From Pseudomonas sp. FP1742 (GTDB taxonomy: Bacteria; Pseudomonadota; Gammaproteobacteria; Pseudomonadales; Pseudomonadaceae), in assembly GCF_030687145.1 (NCBI RefSeq), contig NZ_CP117460.1, positions 3,472,001-3,536,000 of the forward strand: a stretch of DNA of 64,000 nt, written 5' to 3'. Shown piece after piece: positions 25,328-32,702 of the stretch (position 1 is the first letter of the stretch; every line of letters starts with the position of its first letter). Both the position numbers and the translations under genes were made by a program. A model generated the notes under the pieces. The model saw nothing but the letters and a program-made list of their open reading frames with translations, made no database searches and was not told where the DNA came from.

Positions 25328-25396
25328 ATGTGTGTACGTATGGATTCTGGATCAATCCATATGCGAGCCGTAGCCCAATCAAGGAGGACAATAGAA

Positions 25397-26362
25397 GTGG
25401 CGGTTTTACAGAGGATTTCCCAGTCGTATCGAGTCGCGTCAACACACTCGCGACTGGTCAGCAACGACACCGGCGGCTGGATGCGCCAGCAATTGCCGGA
25501 AGAGTTGGGTGAGTGCTATTCCGAACGTTTGTGCCTGGATGAAGACCTGATGGTGGTGCGCTCGCGCTACCGCCCCACCCGCAACCTGATCGAAGAAACC
25601 GTCAGCCCGCACAATCGCCATATGCTGGTGATCACCTTCGGCATGCAGGGCGACTCCGGGTACAAGGGCGTCGACGGTTCGGCGGTGTCGTTTCGCGCTG
25701 GCTACACCACCATCACCTCGTTCCAGATGAGCCTCGGCGAACGCTGCTATGAAGCCGGGGCAACAGTGTCCCAACTGCGGCTGCTGATCGGCGAAAACAT
25801 GCTCAACAAGTACATTGGCGAACAGCGTACCCGCCAGCTGCTGGGCAACGGCAACGTCCGCCAACTGGCGTTCCAGAAGACCTCGGCGGCCAGTGCCAGC
25901 CACGCCACCGCCCTGACCCGCTACCTCAATCAAGGGGTGACCGGTACGCTGGAGATGCACATCCACACCCTGAGCCTGCTCTCCGAACAGCTGAAGCTGC
26001 TGAGCCCCGCGGTCAGTTCCGACAGCCTGCAGTTCAGCGCCGTCGACATCGAGAAACTCGACCGTGCCCGGGACATCATGATCGAGCAGATGGACCGGCC
26101 GCTGACCATTCCGTACCTGTGCGCCGCGGTCGGGCTCAATGAATTCAAACTCAAGGAAGGCCTGCACTACCGCTTCAACTCCACCCCGCACCGCATGCTT
26201 CACGAGATCCGCATGCGCAAGGCCTATACCCTGCTCGAAAGCGGTTGCCAGGTGGCCCAGGCGGCCTATCAGGTGGGTTACAAGTTCCCCAACAATTTCA
26301 GCGCGGCCTTTACCCGGTTTTTCGGCAAACCACCCAAATCGGTATTCGGCAAGCGCCGCTGA
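25397..26362 (+). CDS. AraC-family regulator, PchR/PdtC type
   Basis: A 321-residue activator. The effector half (residues ~1-215) includes HNRHMLVITFGMQGDSGYKG and FRAGYTTITSFQMSLGERC, as in the PchR group that senses ferri-siderophores. The C-terminal AraC domain (about 225-321) has RPLTIPYLCAAVGLNEFKLKEG and VAQAAYQVGYKFPNNFSAAF. The start is GTG 25397, 8 bases after a perfect AAGGAGGA; the frame is open upstream to 25280 but that part crosses the promoter and Fur-like site. It is divergent from the TonB receptor, consistent with product-induced activation of the locus. Confidence 0.92.
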   Translation: MAVLQRISQSYRVASTHSRLVSNDTGGWMRQQLPEELGECYSERLCLDEDLMVVRSRYRPTRNLIEETVSPHNRHMLVITFGMQGDSGYKGVDGSAVSFRAGYTTITSFQMSLGERCYEAGATVSQLRLLIGENMLNKYIGEQRTRQLLGNGNVRQLAFQKTSAASASHATALTRYLNQGVTGTLEMHIHTLSLLSEQLKLLSPAVSSDSLQFSAVDIEKLDRARDIMIEQMDRPLTIPYLCAAVGLNEFKLKEGLHYRFNSTPHRMLHEIRMRKAYTLLESGCQVAQAAYQVGYKFPNNFSAAFTRFFGKPPKSVFGKRR

Positions 26363-26376
26363 GCCATCAGCGGCGC
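26353..26376 (+). terminator. Hairpin overlapping the AraC-regulator stop codon
   Basis: GCGCCGCTGA / TCAGCGGCGC is a perfect 10-bp stem with a 4-base GCCA loop; the stop codon is inside the left arm. No T-run follows, so termination strength is uncertain. Confidence 0.5.
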
Positions 26377-26549
26377 GCGCCTCTGCACGAGTGCGTCGAT
26401 GACGTCATCCATCGCCGGATACGCTGGATCGAACCACAGGATTTTTTCGAGCCATTGCACGAGCGACCCGATGACGAGGCTGTAAACTGGCCGCGCAAAA
26501 AAGCGGTGTCTCATCGACCGCCCCATACCACCTCAACCAAGAGATCCCC

Positions 26550-26930
26550 ATGGCAAACCACGACCTTACCTTCATCCCCGATCCCGACCCGGAATCCATC
26601 TCTTCCGATGTCGCCGGTTTCGGCGGCCTGTTGGTCTCCACTCAGATCCCTACCCGCGCCGACGGCAGCCTGGAGCTGGGCGACATCACCCTGCAGAGCG
26701 AGTGCACTCTGCAAGCGCTCAAGGTCGCACTGGAGAACGCCGGCAGTTCCATGGACCGGGTGCTGCATCTGACCATTTACCTCACCGACATGGCCGACCG
26801 CGCCGCGTTCAACGAGGTCTACCAGCGCTTCTTCGCCAAGCCCTGGCCGGTTCGCGCCGCTGTTGGCGTGGCCGCTTTGGCTGTCGAAGGCATGCGTGTG
26901 GAAGTCACCGCGATGGCGGCCAAGGGCTAG
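26550..26930 (+). CDS. RidA/YjgF/UK114 family protein
   Basis: A 126-residue small enzyme of the RidA superfamily, which hydrolyses reactive enamine/imine intermediates. Visible features are FGGLLVSTQIPT (the YVSGQ region), TLQALKVALENAGSSMDRVLHLTIYLTD and the C-terminal RAAVGVAALAVEGMRVEVTAMA. The arginine of archetypal RidA that binds the substrate carboxylate is in the right region (WPVRAAVGV). AAGAGATCCCC precedes the ATG. It is separated from the AraC gene by 187 bp with a hairpin and is probably its own unit. A REPIN follows. Confidence 0.9.
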   Translation: MANHDLTFIPDPDPESISSDVAGFGGLLVSTQIPTRADGSLELGDITLQSECTLQALKVALENAGSSMDRVLHLTIYLTDMADRAAFNEVYQRFFAKPWPVRAAVGVAALAVEGMRVEVTAMAAKG

Positions 26931-26954
26931 TGCCCGTCAGTTAAGCGAAGTCCT

Positions 26955-27044
26955 TGTGGGAGCGGGCTTGCTCGCGAAGGCGGTGTGTCATTCAACATTG
27001 ATGTTGGCTGACCCGACGCATTCGCGAGCAAGCCCGCTCCCACA
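26955..27044. repeat. REPIN copy 1 (inverted REP pair)
   Basis: TGTGGGAGCGGGCTTGCTCG is the left arm and its near-exact inverse ends the element 90 bp later. The arms flank a spacer containing CAACATTGATGTTGG. It fills much of the 332-bp gap between the RidA gene and the transporter; I see no gene in that gap. Confidence 0.93.
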
Positions 27045-27262
27045 GGTTTCGTTCCGCAAGCGGCCCCCGCCGGGCAGGCTGGCGAGTGGATATCTGCGCG
27101 AAGCCGATTATGCTTCAAGAAACCATGCAGCAATGCGAGGCCGTCAGCCCTGTTTCCATTATTCGCGCAATTGGTAATCCGACGACATCAGCCCTAGGGC
27201 CTGGGTGCGGCAACGTTGATGAGGTACTCCGGCCTTCAACAAGAGCAAGACGGAGAAGACTC

Positions 27263-28939
27263 ATGGCCACGATTGACACTACAGCCACGGGCAGCACGCC
27301 CAACCGCGGGATCACCAGGGAGGAGCGCAAGGTCATTTTCGCTTCGTCCCTGGGCACCGTTTTCGAGTGGTACGACTTTTATCTTTACGGCTCCCTCGCG
27401 GCGATCATCGCCAAGCACTTCTTCGCGGGCGTCAATGAAACAACCTCCTTCATCTTTGCGCTGCTCGCGTTCGCCGCGGGTTTCGCCGTGCGGCCCTTCG
27501 GCGCCATCGTGTTCGGCCGACTGGGCGACATGATCGGGCGCAAGCACACGTTCCTCATCACCATTGTGATCATGGGTGTCTCCACCGCCATCGTGGGTTT
27601 TCTGCCCGGCTACGCAACCATCGGGGTGGCGGCACCGGTCATCCTGATCACCCTGCGTCTGCTGCAAGGCCTGGCCCTGGGGGGTGAGTACGGCGGCGCG
27701 GCGACTTACGTGGCCGAGCATGCGCCCAAAGGCAAGCGCGGCTACTTCACTTCGTGGATCCAGACCACCGCGACCCTCGGCCTGTTTCTGTCGTTGCTGG
27801 TGATCCTCGCCTGCCGCACCCTGCTCGGCACCGAAGCCTTCGAGGCCTGGGGCTGGCGGATTCCCTTCCTGGTGTCGATCCTGCTGCTGATCGTCTCGGT
27901 CTACATTCGCTTGCAACTCGCCGAGTCGCCGGTATTCAAGAAGATGAAAGAAGAAGGCAAGTCTTCCAAGGCACCGCTGACCGAATCCTTCGCCCGCTGG
28001 GACAACCTCAAGATTGTGATCATGGCTTTGCTAGGCGGCACGGCTGGTCAGGCCGTCGTCTGGTACACCGGGCAGTTCTATGCGCTGTTCTTCCTGCTGC
28101 AGACGCTGAAGATCGACCCGCAGACCGCCAACTATTTGATTGCCGGTTCGCTGCTGATCGGCACGCCGTTCTTCATCCTGTTCGGCAGCCTGTCCGACCG
28201 CATCGGCCGCAAGGGCATCATCATGGCCGGGTGCATCCTCGCCGCCGTGACCTACTTCCCGATCTTCCATGCATTGACCGAGTTCGGTAACCCCGACGTG
28301 TTCGCCGCGCAGGCGAAGAATCCGGTCACGGTGGTCGCCGATCCCGGCCAGTGCTCGTTCCAGTTCGACCCGGTGGGCAAGGCCAAATTCACCAGTTCCT
28401 GCGACCTCGCCAAGACTGTGCTGGCGAAGAAGGCCATCCCCTACAAAAACGAGAAAGCCGCGCCTGGCGCCGTCGCGCAGGTGCGCATCGGTGACAAGGT
28501 CATCCCGAGTTTCGAGGGCACCGGCATGCCGGCCGCCGACTTCAAGACCCGCAACGACGCCTTCGTCGCCACCCTCGGCACCGCCCTCAAGGACGCCGGC
28601 TACCCCGAGAAGGCCGACCCGGCGAAGACCAACTACCCGATGGTGCTGCTGCTCCTGACCATCCTGGTGATCTACGTGACCATGGTCTACGGCCCGATCG
28701 CCGCCTGGCTGGTGGAACTCTTCCCGGCGCGCATCCGCTACACCTCGATGTCGCTGCCCTACCACATCGGCAATGGCTGGTTCGGCGGCTTCCTGCCCAC
28801 GGTGGCGTTCGCCATGGTCGCGGCCACGGGTGATATCTACTACGGGCTGTGGTACCCGATCGTGATCGCGGTGATGACGGCCATCCTTGGCACCTTCTTC
28901 CTGCCGGAAACCAAGGATCGGGAGATTCATCACACATAA
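27263..28939 (+). CDS. MFS transporter, metabolite:H+ symporter (MHS) family with large loop insert
   Basis: A 558-residue transporter. The start is typical of MHS/ShiA/ProP-like carriers (FASSLGTVFEWYDFYLYGSL), followed by GAIVFGRLGDMIGRKHTF (loop 2/3) and LLQGLALGGEYGGAATYVAEHAP. After about eight membrane segments a polar insert of ~110 residues (roughly 350-460, from PDVFAAQAKNPVTVV to YPEKADPAKTNYPM) precedes the last four helices; it has two cysteines (CSFQF, SSCDL). GGAGA lies 8 bases before the ATG. Substrates in this family are organic acids or betaines. A link to the amine-type operon 1 kb downstream is possible but not shown. Confidence 0.9.
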   Translation: MATIDTTATGSTPNRGITREERKVIFASSLGTVFEWYDFYLYGSLAAIIAKHFFAGVNETTSFIFALLAFAAGFAVRPFGAIVFGRLGDMIGRKHTFLITIVIMGVSTAIVGFLPGYATIGVAAPVILITLRLLQGLALGGEYGGAATYVAEHAPKGKRGYFTSWIQTTATLGLFLSLLVILACRTLLGTEAFEAWGWRIPFLVSILLLIVSVYIRLQLAESPVFKKMKEEGKSSKAPLTESFARWDNLKIVIMALLGGTAGQAVVWYTGQFYALFFLLQTLKIDPQTANYLIAGSLLIGTPFFILFGSLSDRIGRKGIIMAGCILAAVTYFPIFHALTEFGNPDVFAAQAKNPVTVVADPGQCSFQFDPVGKAKFTSSCDLAKTVLAKKAIPYKNEKAAPGAVAQVRIGDKVIPSFEGTGMPAADFKTRNDAFVATLGTALKDAGYPEKADPAKTNYPMVLLLLTILVIYVTMVYGPIAAWLVELFPARIRYTSMSLPYHIGNGWFGGFLPTVAFAMVAATGDIYYGLWYPIVIAVMTAILGTFFLPETKDREIHHT

Positions 28940-28970
28940 GCGTTCAGGGCATGCACCAACGGTGTTTAAG

Positions 28971-28992
28971 CCGGGTGTTTAAAGACACCCGG
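28971..28992 (+). terminator. Hairpin downstream of the MHS transporter
   Basis: CCGGGTGT-TTAAAG-ACACCCGG is an 8-bp perfect stem 31 bases after the stop, followed by TGTTACTT. The remainder of the 363-bp gap (28940-29302) contains the leader described separately and no supported gene. Confidence 0.65.
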
Positions 28993-29228
28993 TGTTACTT
29001 CATCAAGGCTACAACGCCTTGCGTCGTTGCCTACGACTGCGCCAGAATCCGCCGGCTTGTGCGCTTTGGGCTCGGGTTTTATCGTTTCCCGGTCACTGAA
29101 AAACAGTGATCGGGTTTGGTAGCCCGTTCGTATCACGGCGCACGGCATCACCTATTATGGTGGCCATGCGCGGGGCCCTTTCGAGGGCGCCGGGTTCCTG
29201 ATGCGACCGGTCTACCAACCCGCGTATG

Positions 29229-29266
29229 GCCATCACCCTAATTCGTTTGGTAGCGAATGTGATGGC
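29229..29266 (+). promoter_or_regulatory. Structured leader hairpin upstream of the DUF6124 gene
   Basis: GCCATCAC (29229-29236) pairs with GTGATGGC (29259-29266), and ATTCG (29241-29245) pairs with CGAAT (29254-29258), leaving a CCTA bulge on one side. The hairpin ends 36 bases before the ATG. Just upstream (29170-29200) is a GC-rich stretch with GGGGCCCTTTCGAGGGCGCC, which can also fold. Together they suggest a structured 5' leader or a small RNA ending here. Confidence 0.45.
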
Positions 29267-29302
29267 TCCCATTTAAATAAACTCGCATCAGGAGTTTCAT
29301 CC

Positions 29303-29665
29303 ATGTTCAAACCTACACCCAATCCGCCTGCCACAGACCCGACATCCCCCTACGAATCCCTCGATTCAAAAAAACTCCACGAAGCCGCCGAGCGCGCCCT
29401 CGACCACTACCTCAACCCCGCCGCCCAAATCATGGCCACGGCCAACGAACCCGAGCCCATGTACCTCGCCAACCCGAAGTACAACACCGAAGCCCTGCTG
29501 GCCAACGCCAGCGAAACACTCGGCTCGGCCACCACCATGCTCAACAACTTCGCAGCGTTGCTGGAAACCTCACACCGCAAGACCCTGCTGGGCATTGCAC
29601 AAGTGGTCATGCTCGGTGAACTGGCGGTGAACCAGGCACTGGATCACGTGGAACCGAAGGAATAA
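29303..29665 (+). CDS. DUF6124 family protein
   Basis: A 120-residue small soluble protein of a family common and multi-copy in fluorescent pseudomonads; the function is unknown. The N-terminus is Pro/Thr-rich (FKPTPNPPATDPTSPYESLD). A helical core follows (LHEAAERALDHYL, NTEALLANASETLGSATTML, LLETSHRKTLLGIAQVVMLGELAVNQAL). The ATG is preceded by CAGGAG; the frame is open further upstream through the hairpin leader, but no ribosome site supports that. A REPIN starts 10 bases after the stop. Confidence 0.85.
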   Translation: MFKPTPNPPATDPTSPYESLDSKKLHEAAERALDHYLNPAAQIMATANEPEPMYLANPKYNTEALLANASETLGSATTMLNNFAALLETSHRKTLLGIAQVVMLGELAVNQALDHVEPKE

Positions 29666-29674
29666 CTAGCGCCC

Positions 29675-29764
29675 TGTGGGAGCGGGCTTGCTCGCGAAGA
29701 CGGTGGCACAGTCAACATTGATGTCGCCGGACATACCGCTTTCGCGAGCAAGCCCGCTCCCACA
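29675..29764. repeat. REPIN copy 2
   Basis: TGTGGGAGCGGGCTTGCTCG and its inverse bound a 90-bp element whose spacer contains GTCAACATTGATGTCGCCGG. It sits between the DUF6124 gene and the glutamine synthetase-like gene. The remaining gap (29765-29926) shows no gene. Confidence 0.93.
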
Positions 29765-29926
29765 GGTAAAGCAGCGCTCACCGAAACTTGCGCACAGCAA
29801 CAGTAGGCTAAGCTTTCAGCAGCTTATTGCTCACGATGCTCGCGTCTGCAGGTTTGGATTTTTTCTGGAGAGCGTCTGCAACAGCTATTTCAGACAGGTC
29901 CAGATCATTCACGCAGGACTGACGCG

Positions 29927-31300
29927 ATGACCGAGCCCCTCCTCAGCTTCGAAGCACTCAAACGCGCCGCTGCCGCCGGCGAGATCGATACCGTGCTGGT
30001 GTGCATGGTCGATATGCAGGGGCGACTGGTCGGCAAGCGCTTCCAGGTCGAATTTTTCATCGACAGCGGCCACGAAGAAACCCACTGCTGCAATTACCTG
30101 CTGGCCGACGACATCGACATGGAACCGGTGCCGGGATACGCCGCTGCCAGTTGGAGCAAAGGCTATGGCGATTTTGTGCTCAAACCCGACATGTCTACAT
30201 TACGGCGCGTGCCGTGGCTGGAATGCACGGCGCTGGTGCTCTGCGATGTGCTCGATCATCACCATAGAAAAGACCTGCCCCACAGCCCGCGAGCGATCCT
30301 GAAAAAACAGGTCGAACGCCTGCGCGAGCGCGGCTATACCGGCATGTTCGCCTCTGAGCTGGAGTTCTATCTGTTCGACGAGAGTTACCAGGCGATCCAC
30401 GAGCGCAACTACCACCAGCCGAAGACCGCCGGCCATTACATCGAGGATTACAACATCCTGCAGACCACCCGCGAGGAACCGGTGCTGCGGGCGATTCGCA
30501 AGCACCTGCAGGCCTGCGGCATTCCCGTGGAAAACTCCAAGGGCGAATGGGGGCCAGGCCAGGAAGAAATCAACATTCGTTATGCCGATGCCATGACCAT
30601 GGCCGACCACCACGTCATCATCAAGCACGCCTGCAAAGAGATCGCGCAACTGCAAGGCAAGGCGATCACCTTCATGGCCAAATGGCGCTATGACGCCGCC
30701 GGCTCCAGCAGCCATATTCACAACTCGCTATGGGACAAGAACGGCAAAAAGTCACTGTTCTTCGACTCCAAGGCCGAGTTCGGCATGTCGAAGTTGATGC
30801 GCTCGTGGGTCGCCGGGCAGCTCAAATACGCCAATGACGTCACCTGTTTTCTGGCGCCCTACATCAACTCGTACAAGCGCTTTCAGGCCGGCACCTTCGC
30901 GCCGACGCGGGCGGTCTGGAGCCGGGACAATCGCACCGCAGGCTTTCGTTTGTGCGCCGAAGGCAGCAAAGCCATCCGCATCGAATGCCGCATCGGCGGG
31001 GCCGACCTTAACCCCTATCTGGCCTTCGCCGCGTTGATCGCCGCAGGCCTGGCCGGTATCGACGAAAAGCTCGAACTCGCGGCGCCGTTCGAGGGCGATG
31101 CCTATGTCAATGAGCATTTGCCTGAAGTGTCGAAAACCCTGCGCGAGGCCTGCGCCGCGCTCAGGGCTTCAAGCATGTTGCGCGAGGCGTTCGGCGATGA
31201 AGTGATCGACCACTACGTGCACACCGCCGACTGGGAACAGAAAGAGTACGACCGGCGGATAACCGACTGGGAACTGCAGCGCGGCTTCGAGCGCTATTGA
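29927..31300 (+). CDS. Glutamine synthetase-like gamma-glutamylamide ligase (PuuA/GlnA3-4 type)
   Basis: A 457-residue glutamine-synthetase family enzyme. The N-terminal beta-grasp region includes VDMQGRLVGKRFQVEFF. Catalytic-domain motifs are GMFASELEFYLF, GPGQEEINIRYADAM (metal-binding glutamates), FMAKWRYDAAGSSSHIHNSLW, and the phosphate-binding arginines in RDNRTAGFR and RIECRIGGADLNPYL. The tyrosine loop that is adenylylated in GlnA is not evident. Relatives ligate glutamate to putrescine, ethanolamine or other amines as the first catabolic step. It leads an operon with an aldehyde dehydrogenase 7 bp downstream and an Fe-alcohol dehydrogenase. The amine substrate is unknown. Confidence 0.92.
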   Translation: MTEPLLSFEALKRAAAAGEIDTVLVCMVDMQGRLVGKRFQVEFFIDSGHEETHCCNYLLADDIDMEPVPGYAAASWSKGYGDFVLKPDMSTLRRVPWLECTALVLCDVLDHHHRKDLPHSPRAILKKQVERLRERGYTGMFASELEFYLFDESYQAIHERNYHQPKTAGHYIEDYNILQTTREEPVLRAIRKHLQACGIPVENSKGEWGPGQEEINIRYADAMTMADHHVIIKHACKEIAQLQGKAITFMAKWRYDAAGSSSHIHNSLWDKNGKKSLFFDSKAEFGMSKLMRSWVAGQLKYANDVTCFLAPYINSYKRFQAGTFAPTRAVWSRDNRTAGFRLCAEGSKAIRIECRIGGADLNPYLAFAALIAAGLAGIDEKLELAAPFEGDAYVNEHLPEVSKTLREACAALRASSMLREAFGDEVIDHYVHTADWEQKEYDRRITDWELQRGFERY

Positions 31301-31307
31301 GCACACC

Positions 31308-32699
31308 ATGACTGAGACCGTTCAACTCATCTCCCCGGTCGATGGCCGGGTCTATGCCGAACGCCGCCGTGCCGATGCGGTGCAGATCGAGCAGGCGCTG
31401 ACGGCGGCCGAAACCGCCCAGGCGCAATGGAAACGCCGGCCACTGAGCGAACGCGCCGCGTTTTGCAGCGCTGCCGTGGACGCGATGCTGGCGATGAAGG
31501 ACGAGATCGTGCCGGAGCTGGCCTGGCAGATGGGGCGCCCGGTACGCTTCGGCGCTGGCGAGCTGCGCGGCTTCGAAGAACGGGCCCGGCACATGATCGC
31601 CATTGCGCCTGAAGCGTTGGCAGCGGTAGAGCCCACGCCTGTCGCGGGTTTTCGGCGCTATATCAAACGCGAGCCGCTGGGTACGGTGCTGGTCGTCGCG
31701 CCGTGGAATTATCCGTATCTGACGGCGGTGAATACGATCATCCCGGCGCTGATGGCGGGCAACAGCGTGATCCTCAAACACGCTACGCAAACGCTGCTGG
31801 TCGGGGAGCGTTTCGCCGAAGCCTTTCGCCGCGCCCAGCTGCCCGAAGGGCTGTTCCATAACCTGCTGCTCAGTCATGTCTATGCCGCGGCGATCATCAC
31901 CTCCGGACGGGTGCAGCAGGTGAACTTCACCGGTTCTGTCAGCGGCGGCGAGGCCATGGAGCACGCGGCCGTCGGAGGTTTCCTCAGCGTGGGGCTCGAG
32001 CTTGGCGGCAAAGACCCGGCCTACGTCCGGGCAGATGCCAACCTTGAGCATGCGGTGGAAAACCTGGTGGACGGCAGCTTCTTCAACTCCGGGCAGAGCT
32101 GCTGTGCCGTCGAACGGATTTATGTCGATGAAAAAATCTACCCGGCCTTTGTCGAGCGCTTCGCTGCCCTGACCCGTCAATACGTGCTGGGCAACCCGCT
32201 GGACGAAGCCACCACCCTCGGGCCAATGGTCACACCGGGCGCCGCTGAGTTCGTTCGCAAGCAGATCGCCGATGCACTGGCACAAGGGGCCAAGGCGCTG
32301 ATCGATCCAAAGGACTTCGCCGCCGGCCCGCCGGGCAGCGCCTACCTCGCGCCGCAGGTGTTGGTGGACGTCACCCATCACATGTCGGTGATGCGCGAAG
32401 AAAGCTTCGGCCCGGTGGTCGGCATCATGCCAGTGGCCAGCGACGACGAAGCCATCGCCTTGATGAACGACAGCGAGTTCGGGCTCAGCGCCTCGATCTG
32501 GACGCAAGACCTGGCCGCCGCCGAACGCATCGGCAACGAGATCGCTACCGGCACCGTGTTCATGAACCGCTGCGATTACCTGGACCCGGCCCTGGCCTGG
32601 ACCGGGGTGAAGAACAGCGGGCGCGGCGTAACGCTGTCGCGCCTGGGCTATGAACACCTGACCCGAGCCAAATCCTTCCACTTGCGCCACGAGATCTGA
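31308..32699 (+). CDS. NAD(P)-dependent aldehyde dehydrogenase
   Basis: A 463-residue ALDH-superfamily enzyme oxidising an aldehyde to an acid. Visible motifs are VAPWNYPYLTAVNTIIPALMAGNSV (cofactor fold), the general-base glutamate in LELGGKDPAYV, and the nucleophilic cysteine in FFNSGQSCCAVERIYV. The C-terminal ESFGPVVGIMPV and NRCDYLDPALAWTGVKNSGRG are also typical. The short length, without an N-terminal extension, is normal. It starts 7 bases after the ligase-like gene and ends 3 bases before the alcohol dehydrogenase gene, so the three are co-transcribed. It probably oxidises an aldehyde formed from the gamma-glutamylated amine or amino alcohol. Confidence 0.94.
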   Translation: MTETVQLISPVDGRVYAERRRADAVQIEQALTAAETAQAQWKRRPLSERAAFCSAAVDAMLAMKDEIVPELAWQMGRPVRFGAGELRGFEERARHMIAIAPEALAAVEPTPVAGFRRYIKREPLGTVLVVAPWNYPYLTAVNTIIPALMAGNSVILKHATQTLLVGERFAEAFRRAQLPEGLFHNLLLSHVYAAAIITSGRVQQVNFTGSVSGGEAMEHAAVGGFLSVGLELGGKDPAYVRADANLEHAVENLVDGSFFNSGQSCCAVERIYVDEKIYPAFVERFAALTRQYVLGNPLDEATTLGPMVTPGAAEFVRKQIADALAQGAKALIDPKDFAAGPPGSAYLAPQVLVDVTHHMSVMREESFGPVVGIMPVASDDEAIALMNDSEFGLSASIWTQDLAAAERIGNEIATGTVFMNRCDYLDPALAWTGVKNSGRGVTLSRLGYEHLTRAKSFHLRHEI

Positions 32700-32702
32700 G
32701 CC

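Noticed and set aside
26278..26526. An 82-codon minus-strand frame after the AraC regulator
   Set aside because: It overlaps the regulator's 3' end, lacks a ribosome site and has no family features.
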